A stretch of 64,000 nucleotides of DNA from Sulfurimonadaceae bacterium (GTDB taxonomy: Bacteria; Campylobacterota; Campylobacteria; Campylobacterales; Sulfurimonadaceae): contig JADGEC010000001.1 in NCBI GenBank assembly GCA_016744575.1, positions 1 through 64,000 on the forward strand. The letters are read 5' to 3'. A program made the position numbers and the translations under genes. Under the pieces are notes generated by a model, which was not told the origin of the DNA, ran no database searches, and saw only the letters and a program-made list of their open reading frames with translations. Below, piece by piece: positions 1 through 7,586 of this stretch. Position 1 is the first letter of the stretch; the number at the start of each line of letters is the position of its first letter.

Positions 1-724
1 CATCATCAGCATCGACATCTACTCTAGAGATCTCATTATAGATACGGAACATCTCTAAGGCTAAAGAAGGGTAAAGCATTCCGTCATAACGCATGACCAG
101 AGGGACTCTACGGATCATCCCTCCCTCATCAGGAAGATTATTAAAAAAACCGCTACTGTAAAGGTTCTGCTGAAGTACATCAAGGTTTAAGACGACACCA
201 TCGGGTCTGATGATACTTGGGTTCGCATCAAAACCCTTCTCTATAAACGTTGCCGGGATCATTGGTCCCTCTACTCCAACGCTCCCATCATCTCTAAAAG
301 TAAAGATATACCCTCCGACAGTCGGCGTAGTCGCCAGACTCTGCGCAAGGATGAGATCATAGTTCTCAAGGGTAGCCATATTTCCTTTTATCTTGGAAGC
401 TATTTTGTGTGGTGAAGTCTGATCTGCTTCGGCAAAGACGATATCTAACCCGATGATACCAGCTTGTGCATCACTTAGACTATTTAAGAGATCTGCTACG
501 ATAGTACGGGGCCATGGCCACTGACCAAACTGTTTCAAAGCCATCTCATCGATATCGACGATGACTACCTGTTCGCTTTTAGGAAGTTCACCACGAACGA
601 TGAATAGGAAATCGCGAAGATTGTTGTTCAGAGAGTAAAATGCCATAGGTACAAAAAAATATACCCATGTCAGTAAGAGCCCAAGGAGTAGTGCAGCAAG
701 ACTCTTTATCCAGATCTTTGTCAT
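1..724 (-). CDS. CHASE2-domain sensor protein (C-terminus outside window)
   Basis: The frame stays open to the left edge, so only the first ~241 residues are visible. They show one N-terminal membrane segment (about residues 8-28) and then an extracytoplasmic CHASE2 sensor domain, recognised from VVIVDIDE (53-60), QWPWPR (68-73), GLDIVFAEAD (92-101), RRVPLVMRYDG (205-215) and YPSLALE. CHASE2 proteins usually continue into further membrane segments and an output domain such as an adenylate/guanylate cyclase, histidine kinase or phosphatase; which one applies here cannot be seen. The ATG lies 21 bp after the FecR gene stop, so it is probably the last member of a tight operon with the barrel and lipoprotein genes. 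A link between FecR proteins and CHASE2 cyclases is known from many genomes, but I recall no characterised example. Confidence 0.85.
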   Translation of the reverse strand, partial: MTKIWIKSLAALLLGLLLTWVYFFVPMAFYSLNNNLRDFLFIVRGELPKSEQVVIVDIDEMALKQFGQWPWPRTIVADLLNSLSDAQAGIIGLDIVFAEADQTSPHKIASKIKGNMATLENYDLILAQSLATTPTVGGYIFTFRDDGSVGVEGPMIPATFIEKGFDANPSIIRPDGVVLNLDVLQQNLYSSGFFNNLPDEGGMIRRVPLVMRYDGMLYPSLALEMFRIYNEISRVDVDADD

Positions 725-745
725 TATGATGCCGGTCTGGATGAC

Positions 746-1471
746 CTATCTATCATGAAAACCGACCGTCGGTACTCTGATGTAAGTAGCAGTCTCTATG
801 TCGATGATATCACCGATTTCCTCTTGCTGTGTGACATCAGCTATCTGTGCATCATAGATCTGATCATCTTGCATCACCTGCTTGACGGCACTGCTTTCCC
901 TCTCTTTATCTTTCTCATCTGAAGGAGTACTCTCTAATACTCTTATCTCGTTCTTCTCTTTAGTATGCTCAAATACCATACCTGCATCGACAAGGTAAAA
1001 CGTCTCATCGAGAAAGACTTTGATCTTCCCCTTATGACATGTAATAGTCTCGCTCAGCTCTTTTACATCCGCACTGAAATCCGTACCGCGGACACCGATG
1101 GTCGATGAAGCGGTCTTGACAGTGTAACGCTCCGGAGCCAACTTCGCGATCTTTCCGGTGACAACACGGAAAAAGCCACGATCCATATGCATCTTGACCT
1201 CACTACTCTTCTCATCACCAAAATGAAAAGCATCAAAAGTAAAAATAGATCTCGGTCCTATCGTGACCACAGTGTCATCTTGTAAGAGCACCTGTACACT
1301 TGAGTCCTCTAAAGAAGTGATCTCATCTGCAGCCTCTATCACCATCCCATTGGTGACATCGAGTGTCGCACCACTGCGTTTTAGTGTAGCGTTTCCTGTG
1401 ATGACCCCGACATTCCCAATACCGGACCAAGCCAAGGCTGTGATAGTCAATAAAAGCAACAATATCCGCAT
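746..1471 (-). CDS. Periplasmic FecR-domain protein (paralogue 1)
   Basis: The protein has a short signal peptide (leucine-rich, cleavage near residue 18) and a FecR domain covering roughly residues 20-150, with the landmarks DDTVVTIGP, DRGFFRVVTGKI and TIGVRGTDFSA. It lacks the N-terminal cytoplasmic anti-sigma part of classic FecR regulators, and no FecI sigma factor is visible, so it is probably not an iron-signalling FecR. A ligand-binding or scaffolding role in the periplasm is inferred. The C-terminus repeats a motif (DVTQQE then PTVGF) found in the second FecR gene at 4957-5688. The second of two adjacent ATGs is preferred because an AAGGAG site lies 5 bp upstream of it. It starts 9 bp after the barrel gene. 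Confidence 0.85.
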   Translation of the reverse strand: MRILLLLLTITALAWSGIGNVGVITGNATLKRSGATLDVTNGMVIEAADEITSLEDSSVQVLLQDDTVVTIGPRSIFTFDAFHFGDEKSSEVKMHMDRGFFRVVTGKIAKLAPERYTVKTASSTIGVRGTDFSADVKELSETITCHKGKIKVFLDETFYLVDAGMVFEHTKEKNEIRVLESTPSDEKDKERESSAVKQVMQDDQIYDAQIADVTQQEEIGDIIDIETATYIRVPTVGFHDR

Positions 1472-1480
1472 CATCGCTCC

Positions 1481-2791
1481 TTAGTAATTATATTGAAGAC
1501 CAAGCATGAAGATGTTCTTATCATACTCTGCCAACTCGTAATTTGAGTCATTTCTTACATAGCGATAGAGAAGAGACCCTTCCAGACTATCGAGGAACAT
1601 ACGACTTATCTTAAACTCCGCCTGATGATAATCATCACTACGCTCATCTGAACCGGCATCGACGGCATCATCATACTCCGCACTACGATACCGATAATCA
1701 AATCTCGTTATAAACCAGTCCTGTACATGATAGTTGACACCGAAAGATGCTGTCATAGTATCTTTATCGGTGAACAAAAGGCTGTCACTAAACTCTGCCG
1801 AATAATTATCAAAGTTGAGTTTGAAGTAAGCAAAGTCTCTTGCGAAGAGCCAGTATAGACCCAGCCCCCCGCCGACAACGGTGTCATTACGTCTCTCATC
1901 AATATCTTCGATATAACTACGCTGAGTATAACGGGCATTAGCATTTAAGATAAATGCCGGTGAGAGTGCGAAGTTGACCCTCGGATCAATACTGACACTT
2001 TGTAGAAGATCACGGTCAAGGAAGTGCACTCTACCATAACTCACTGGCAAATAGATATCATAATTCTCTCTCTTATAGCCCATACCTGCACCTACCGAGA
2101 ATGCAAATAGATTATAAAGATCCGCATCAAGATTGTTCTGATAGAAAAGATTACCGTCACCACGTGCGTACCAGCCGCCCTCTTCGCTCAGGTCATGCGT
2201 ATAACTCACTGCTCCTTTGAGCTGTACGAACATCGTACTTATCTCATCTTCACTGGTAGGAAGGTCCAGATCGCCGGGACTTACATTTATATTAGAGTCG
2301 TAACCGATGCCTATTTCGGCAGATGCCCTCACCTTTTGGAGATCTTCTTCACCACGAATACTCTCCAGTGAGGTACGCTGTGATGGAGTCAACTGATAGT
2401 TCTCTGTACTCTTTGACATCTCATCCGCCAACTCATCACGTTCAAGCGCAGAGTAGAGCATCGCAAGATGGACCCGTACGTCTGTATTATCAGGATCGAT
2501 CATCAACACCCGTTCATACGCACTCATCGCCATCTCATCAAGACTCACGACTTTAGCTTTCTCAGCTGGACTTAGTGGCACATAGGGTCTTGTCTTAAGC
2601 ACGTTACTCATCGCTTCAGCGCTCTGCGCCCATAGCAGATGCAGTTTTGCATCCCCATAAAGGTCGGTACTACCTTTTGCCTCAATGATGACTTCTTTAT
2701 ATTTTTTCTCATCATACATCGTCTGAAGATCTGCTACACCAGCAAGCAGTGCCATCTGCAACATAAGTAGTAATACGATCGTCTTTTTCAT
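1481..2791 (-). CDS. TPR plus outer-membrane beta-barrel protein, Slam-like
   Basis: After a signal peptide (MKKTIVLLLMLQMALLAG), residues ~20-150 form a helical TPR-like region (for example AYERVLMIDPDNTDVRVHLA). From about residue 155 the sequence becomes an amphipathic barrel, opening with the motif GYDSNIN and ending in an aromatic Y-N-Y terminus typical of outer-membrane proteins. This layout (periplasmic TPR, then a ~270-residue barrel) resembles surface lipoprotein assembly modifiers (Slam, DUF560) and exopolysaccharide exporters. Because a lipoprotein gene sits 13 bp upstream, a Slam-like role in moving the Ig-like lipoproteins to the cell surface is plausible but inferred. The start at 2791 is chosen because AGAGGG lies 6 bp upstream; in-frame ATGs further upstream overlap the preceding gene. 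Confidence 0.78.
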   Translation of the reverse strand: MKKTIVLLLMLQMALLAGVADLQTMYDEKKYKEVIIEAKGSTDLYGDAKLHLLWAQSAEAMSNVLKTRPYVPLSPAEKAKVVSLDEMAMSAYERVLMIDPDNTDVRVHLAMLYSALERDELADEMSKSTENYQLTPSQRTSLESIRGEEDLQKVRASAEIGIGYDSNINVSPGDLDLPTSEDEISTMFVQLKGAVSYTHDLSEEGGWYARGDGNLFYQNNLDADLYNLFAFSVGAGMGYKRENYDIYLPVSYGRVHFLDRDLLQSVSIDPRVNFALSPAFILNANARYTQRSYIEDIDERRNDTVVGGGLGLYWLFARDFAYFKLNFDNYSAEFSDSLLFTDKDTMTASFGVNYHVQDWFITRFDYRYRSAEYDDAVDAGSDERSDDYHQAEFKISRMFLDSLEGSLLYRYVRNDSNYELAEYDKNIFMLGLQYNY

Positions 2792-2804
2792 CGTCATCCC
2801 TCTA

Positions 2805-4784
2805 TTAAAGTCCATGAAGTGATAGTACTCCATTGTTGTAATCATTACCTATACGGTCTTTAAGACCTGCACGCTTACCTATGAACAGGACATCACCAGC
2901 CTGCAAAGTAGTATCAGAGATCACTGTGACGACCTTACCATTCGCCTGCACATTGACGATGTTCCCTCGACTGATATCAAACTTGTCTATGGTCACAGTC
3001 GCTGGGTCGACATACTCAGAAAAGGTGATCTTGACGACTCCAGTATCGAGTATACGTTCGACTGCACTGTTTGGTACGATCGGAAAGACTTTATCCTGGA
3101 TGGCATTAAAGAGACTAAGCTGTCCCTCTTTTTCCAAGAGTGCCAAAAATCCCTCATCACCACTTCCAAAAGCATTGGCAGCTATTGCACTACCGGCCAC
3201 CGTGATCCGTGTCACATCATCTTCATCAAACAGTGCTCTTACCAAGACCCCACTATCAGGGCTACTTAGATAGCTGTAGGACTTCCCTACTACTGTATCT
3301 GTGAACGTAGTAAGATCGGCACCTTTGATAAAAGTCTGAAGAGGTCCAGAAGAGAGATCGCCAGAAAGACTCATATTGTAGCTTTTGGCTGAGGATGTCA
3401 ACACATAGACCCGATCATCACCAGCTGCATCTTTGTCACCGTAAGTGATAGTGTTCAAGCCACCCGCGATCGTCACATCAGTCTCAAGCTTACTTGCTTC
3501 ATCATAGATCATCACCCCTTCATCACCTGTAAGCAGATAGACACGGTATGGAGTCCTATCTGATAATGCCGTGACATCACTCAGAGTCCCTTTTGTAGGT
3601 CTGATCGTCTTTTTATGCTTTACCTTACCAGCTTCCACTTCATAGACATAAAAGCCATCAAGGGCACTGGCCGCATAGATATAAGCTACTCCAGAGTCAG
3701 AGGTCGCTGAGCTGACACCGTTTACCTGCCGGAGTGTCTTGAAGTGATCTACTAGGTGCATCGTCGGAGCTTCGATGACATACATACCATCAGCCTCTGT
3801 TCCAGCGATGATATATTGCAGGTCTACTTTGACATCAAGGGCTATGACCTTTGATGCTGTCTCATAGTCACCGGCAAAACTCAAAGCAGGATATCCCTCG
3901 ACGACATTCACCCGGTAAAGTCTGATACCGGTATCTATACCTACTACGATGTACTGCTCTCCGGAAGCTACTGTATATGTAGTCATAGCGTGTGCCCCAA
4001 CGCCAAGGTCAAGCACAGGGTCCATGAGATTTGCATAACCTGTGTTCACCTCTATGCTCTCAGCATTTACATCAAAACTCCAGCTTTTGATGCCTTCATA
4101 GGCGTTACCGGAACGGTCTGTGACATTGCCTTCTAGTGTCACTGTATAGTCCTCATCTGGAGTGAGTTCGTTCTCTGAGATAAAACTCAACTGCGTACTC
4201 TCCATCTGTGAGGAGCCATTGAGCTTGCTATTTGAAGCATCTCTCAAGACCAAGACTCCCTCCCCAGCTATCACCTCATCAAACTCCATCGCAATATGTG
4301 TACCTTTATCTGCACTCCCATCTTTGAAAGGAAATAGCGACAAGAGTGTAGGCGGGGTCACATCAGGGTCGCTATCGGTAGTGAAGACAAGTATAAAGTC
4401 ACTTTTTAGAGTACGGCCAGCCGTATCCAGGACAGCTGTCGTCACATTGACCTTATATTGTGAACTCGGTAAAAAAAACTCGTTCGGGACTATCTCTATG
4501 ACCTCATCGATGACAGTAAGCTTTGCAGGTACAAGAGTGTTCTCTACATCACTGATAAAGATCGAGGCCTCATCGACTGTTGCCGCATCGATCACAGACG
4601 AGAAAGTAAGTGATAGATATTGTCCTATGGGAATAAGGTCATTTGAGGAGTTAAAAGAGACTGATAAGTACTCGGAAGATTCGTCCCCGACTAGGGTGCC
4701 ATCACTGGAGTTTCCTGCACCTCCGCCACCACAAGCGGTGAACATCAGCACAAGTGCCAGTAACAATGTTGATAATACTTTCAT
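2805..4784 (-). CDS. Lipoprotein with Ig-like (Big_5) domains and a propeller-like core
   Basis: The signal peptide ends in a lipobox (FTAC, Cys18) followed by a glycine-rich tether, so the protein is anchored by lipid. Two Big_5-type Ig-like modules follow (about residues 38-140 and 143-240; the second contains ADKGTHIAMEFDEVI). Residues ~250-560 are different: repeated short strands such as YIVVGIDTGIRLYRV, YIIAGTEADGMYVIE and VYLLTGDEGVMIYD look like blades of a beta-propeller of the LVIVD type. A last Ig-like segment ends the protein. It heads the tight operon that continues with the barrel, FecR and CHASE2 genes. The ATG has an AGAGGT site upstream. The function is unknown; binding or adhesion at the surface is likely from the architecture. 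Confidence 0.75.
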   Translation of the reverse strand: MKVLSTLLLALVLMFTACGGGGAGNSSDGTLVGDESSEYLSVSFNSSNDLIPIGQYLSLTFSSVIDAATVDEASIFISDVENTLVPAKLTVIDEVIEIVPNEFFLPSSQYKVNVTTAVLDTAGRTLKSDFILVFTTDSDPDVTPPTLLSLFPFKDGSADKGTHIAMEFDEVIAGEGVLVLRDASNSKLNGSSQMESTQLSFISENELTPDEDYTVTLEGNVTDRSGNAYEGIKSWSFDVNAESIEVNTGYANLMDPVLDLGVGAHAMTTYTVASGEQYIVVGIDTGIRLYRVNVVEGYPALSFAGDYETASKVIALDVKVDLQYIIAGTEADGMYVIEAPTMHLVDHFKTLRQVNGVSSATSDSGVAYIYAASALDGFYVYEVEAGKVKHKKTIRPTKGTLSDVTALSDRTPYRVYLLTGDEGVMIYDEASKLETDVTIAGGLNTITYGDKDAAGDDRVYVLTSSAKSYNMSLSGDLSSGPLQTFIKGADLTTFTDTVVGKSYSYLSSPDSGVLVRALFDEDDVTRITVAGSAIAANAFGSGDEGFLALLEKEGQLSLFNAIQDKVFPIVPNSAVERILDTGVVKITFSEYVDPATVTIDKFDISRGNIVNVQANGKVVTVISDTTLQAGDVLFIGKRAGLKDRIGNDYNNGVLSLHGL

Positions 4785-4956
4785 AACGACCTCTATTAGC
4801 TTATACTAAAAAATATTCCGACATACAAAGACCCAAAAGGCATATAAATATATTGGTATTTAGTATTTTTATCCTATTGTATGGGAAAAACTATAAAACA
4901 TCACTGAGGTGTTAGATAGTGTGTGATTGCGTCTTCTAATAACTGCTAATAGGCGT

Positions 4957-5688
4957 CTAGCGCCCTTCAAAACCTACGGTTGGATCTTCAAGATGTTCTA
5001 CATTGGTACTCAGGACTTCCTGCTGTGTCACATCGGCCAGTTCATCGGCTGATATCTGCGTGCTGTCATCACTCTCTTGATCAAGACTCTGAGCTCTTCT
5101 CTTTTTAGTACTACCCTTACTTTTACCCTTGCTCTGGAGCTTACCATGGTCAAATCGCTTCAGGACTGCTTTTCCACCGGCAACATCAAGCATCATCCCG
5201 GCATCGACTGCGATATCAGTCATCCCGATGGAGACATCGATACCCCCTTTATAACAGGTGATGACCTCTTTTTGCTCAGCGACCAATGCACTGAAATCCG
5301 TTCCACGGATACCGATCGTCGCGGAAGAGGTCTTGACCTTGAAACGTTCGGGTGCGATCTTTCCGATCTTTCCGGTGACTGAACGGAAGAAACCTCTATC
5401 GATACGCATCTTCACAACACTGTTCTCTTTTCCACCATAGTTATAAGCGTCAAAGACGAATGTAGAGTTCGGCCCGATCGTCACGACAGTGTCATCTTTT
5501 AAGATGATCTGCAGACGAGACTTGCTTTCAGTCGTGATCTTATCTGAGACCTCCAGAGCCATCCCGTTCGTGATATCTAGCGTGGCACTGCTTCGTGTCA
5601 CAGTAGCACTCCCTTTCAATACACCGACATTGCCTATGCTTGAGTATGCCAAAGCACCCAATGTCAATAAGAGTAATAGTATTCTCAT
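4957..5688 (-). CDS. Periplasmic FecR-domain protein (paralogue 2)
   Basis: This is a paralogue of the gene at 746-1471, with the same signal peptide style (MRILLLLLTLGALAYSS) and the same FecR landmarks (DDTVVTIGP, DRGFFRSVTGKIGKIAPER, TIGIRGTDFSA). It differs by a basic, serine-rich linker (around residues 185-205) before the conserved C-terminal tail, ADVTQQE followed by PTVGFEGR. A good AAGGAAT site precedes the ATG. It lies 80 bp downstream of one Ig-like lipoprotein gene and 172 bp upstream of another, so each FecR gene is paired with lipoprotein genes. No FecI-type sigma factor is nearby. Confidence 0.83.
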   Translation of the reverse strand: MRILLLLLTLGALAYSSIGNVGVLKGSATVTRSSATLDITNGMALEVSDKITTESKSRLQIILKDDTVVTIGPNSTFVFDAYNYGGKENSVVKMRIDRGFFRSVTGKIGKIAPERFKVKTSSATIGIRGTDFSALVAEQKEVITCYKGGIDVSIGMTDIAVDAGMMLDVAGGKAVLKRFDHGKLQSKGKSKGSTKKRRAQSLDQESDDSTQISADELADVTQQEVLSTNVEHLEDPTVGFEGR

Positions 5689-5768
5689 CTTTATTCCTTA
5701 GTCATTTTATGTCGTTCTTTTAGAGCATCAGGGCCCACTCTCTTGATCGTCATCACGGATTCCTTCAC

Positions 5769-7445
5769 TTAATCTGTATAGTCAGAAAATCGATAGGTAT
5801 CTGCAACCCCATTATTGTGACTGATCCCGTCTACATCTTTGATGCTTCCAGAGACGATCACACTATAGAAAGTGGATGTAGGTATAGCAAGCTGTACTGT
5901 GAATGTCACAATATTTCCAGACACATCAAAGTTTGTCATCTCTTGATTCTGAAGAGGGATCGAACCCAATTTGACTTCAAAATCACTTGATCCTACAGTC
6001 AACGGGTCTAAGGCTGAAGAGAACTCCAGTATGACATTGTTTGGACTTGAACTGTAATTATCTCTTTGGGCAGATACTACGGAAAATGTATTTGCAGAAA
6101 AATCCCAACTGGTCGTCGAATCATCGTAAGCATTACCGGCAAGATCATGCACTGTACCGATCAGTGTCACAGTATAGTTACCACCCTTAGTCAGATTGTC
6201 ATCGGGAGCAAAAGACAAGGTACTGCCACTGACTATCGGTGTACCCAGGATCACGGTATCTGTATCACTGTCTTTAAGTCCCAGCGTGACACCATCATCA
6301 GCTATCGTCTCATCAAAAGCCATAATGATCTCTGTCGATATAGATGCTATTGAACCATCGGCTGGTGTGACTGACTGAAATATAGGTGCATTAGTGTCAC
6401 TAAAAGGTAAGATAGAGAAATCCCAGCTTGTCGTCGTCGCATTGTGTTCGTTGCCTGCCAGATCGGTCACACTCCCCAATAAGCTCATCCTATAATTGCC
6501 ATCATAAAGCAGATCACTCCCAGGAACAAACACTAAAGTATTGCCCGTTACTGTCGTAGTCCCAGGAACAGCTGTATCGGTATCACTATTTTTTAGTTCC
6601 AGTAGACCTGCTGTATTGGCGGCTATCGCCTCGTCAAACTCGATGATGACATTTGTATCTTTAGCTGCTGATGTCCCTTCAGCTGGTGTCACTGATGACA
6701 GTAAAGGAGATATGCTATCGACAAAAGGAGCGATGGTAAAGTCCCAACTGCTCGTACCATTGTATTCATTATCAGCTAGATCCATCACGGTCCCCAGTAA
6801 AGTCGCTGTATACTCGACTTCATAAGTAAGCTCAGCATCTGGAAGAAAATACAAGCCTTGATCATGAACAGATGTGTTCCCATCTATGGTCGTTCCTGAG
6901 ACTTTCTCTTTTAGCTCTATCGTGGCCCCATTGTCAGCTATCACCTCATCAAAGGTCATTATGACTGGTGTTGCTTTATCTGCTGATGAACCACTGGCTG
7001 GAGTCAATGAGACCTGTAGCGGGGCTGTGACATCTGGACCAGTAGAAGTCGTAAATGTGAAGGTAAAGTCATCTTGTAAAGAGCGGCCGATCTCATCCGA
7101 GACTGATGATTTCACGACAGGGGTATACTGACTGCTCTCTAAAAAGTAGTCTGTCGGTATCACACTGACACGATCACCTGAGATGATGAGAGCAGCAGGG
7201 ATGTGCCTACTGCTGGCATCTTCAATATAGACAGATGCGTCATCTACGGTCGTCCTGTCAATAGCAGCTGTAAAGGTGATCGTCACGATCTTCTCTATAC
7301 CTATAGGTATGTTCGACGCAGCTGGAGCATAGGCGATACTTAAGAACTGTGTCGAGTCTGACGTCTCCTTCTCACTGCTACTGCCCCCACCGCAGGCAGT
7401 GAAGAACAGGAGAAATGGTAATAAGAAAAAAGCTACTATCTTCAT
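5769..7445 (-). CDS. Ig-like (Big_5) repeat lipoprotein
   Basis: The start is set at 7445, where AAGGAT lies about 5 bp upstream and the protein begins with a clear lipoprotein signal (MKIVAFFLLPFLLFFTAC, Cys18); an open frame continues another 46 codons upstream but lacks signal-peptide character. The mature protein is a chain of about five Big_5 Ig-like modules of ~105 residues. Most are bounded by a D-x-x-x-P start, a TPA-G-SA-K motif, a FDE-IA motif and a W-DF end. It has no propeller region, unlike the 2805-4784 lipoprotein. It sits between a third lipoprotein gene and the second FecR gene. A role as a rigid surface stalk or adhesin is inferred only from domain type. Confidence 0.78.
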   Translation of the reverse strand: MKIVAFFLLPFLLFFTACGGGSSSEKETSDSTQFLSIAYAPAASNIPIGIEKIVTITFTAAIDRTTVDDASVYIEDASSRHIPAALIISGDRVSVIPTDYFLESSQYTPVVKSSVSDEIGRSLQDDFTFTFTTSTGPDVTAPLQVSLTPASGSSADKATPVIMTFDEVIADNGATIELKEKVSGTTIDGNTSVHDQGLYFLPDAELTYEVEYTATLLGTVMDLADNEYNGTSSWDFTIAPFVDSISPLLSSVTPAEGTSAAKDTNVIIEFDEAIAANTAGLLELKNSDTDTAVPGTTTVTGNTLVFVPGSDLLYDGNYRMSLLGSVTDLAGNEHNATTTSWDFSILPFSDTNAPIFQSVTPADGSIASISTEIIMAFDETIADDGVTLGLKDSDTDTVILGTPIVSGSTLSFAPDDNLTKGGNYTVTLIGTVHDLAGNAYDDSTTSWDFSANTFSVVSAQRDNYSSSPNNVILEFSSALDPLTVGSSDFEVKLGSIPLQNQEMTNFDVSGNIVTFTVQLAIPTSTFYSVIVSGSIKDVDGISHNNGVADTYRFSDYTD

Positions 7446-7586
7446 GGGTATCCTTGTATAGAGTCGAGTTAGAGGTGATCTAAATAGACTTTCGTATGAC
7501 GACACACTCTTCGAAAAATGTGCTTTGTACCTATATCGACTCTTGGTATTTTTTGTTAAATAGACACTATCTATCTCAAACATCGT

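Noticed and set aside
746..1471. Classical FecI-FecR iron signalling
   Set aside because: The protein starts with a signal peptide instead of a cytoplasmic anti-sigma domain, and no ECF sigma factor or TonB-dependent receptor is present.
4162..4809. Plus-strand 215-codon open frame opposite the first lipoprotein gene
   Set aside because: It is antisense to the Ig-like coding region, rich in Ser/Thr/Val and has no domain; the repeats of the real gene keep the opposite frame open.
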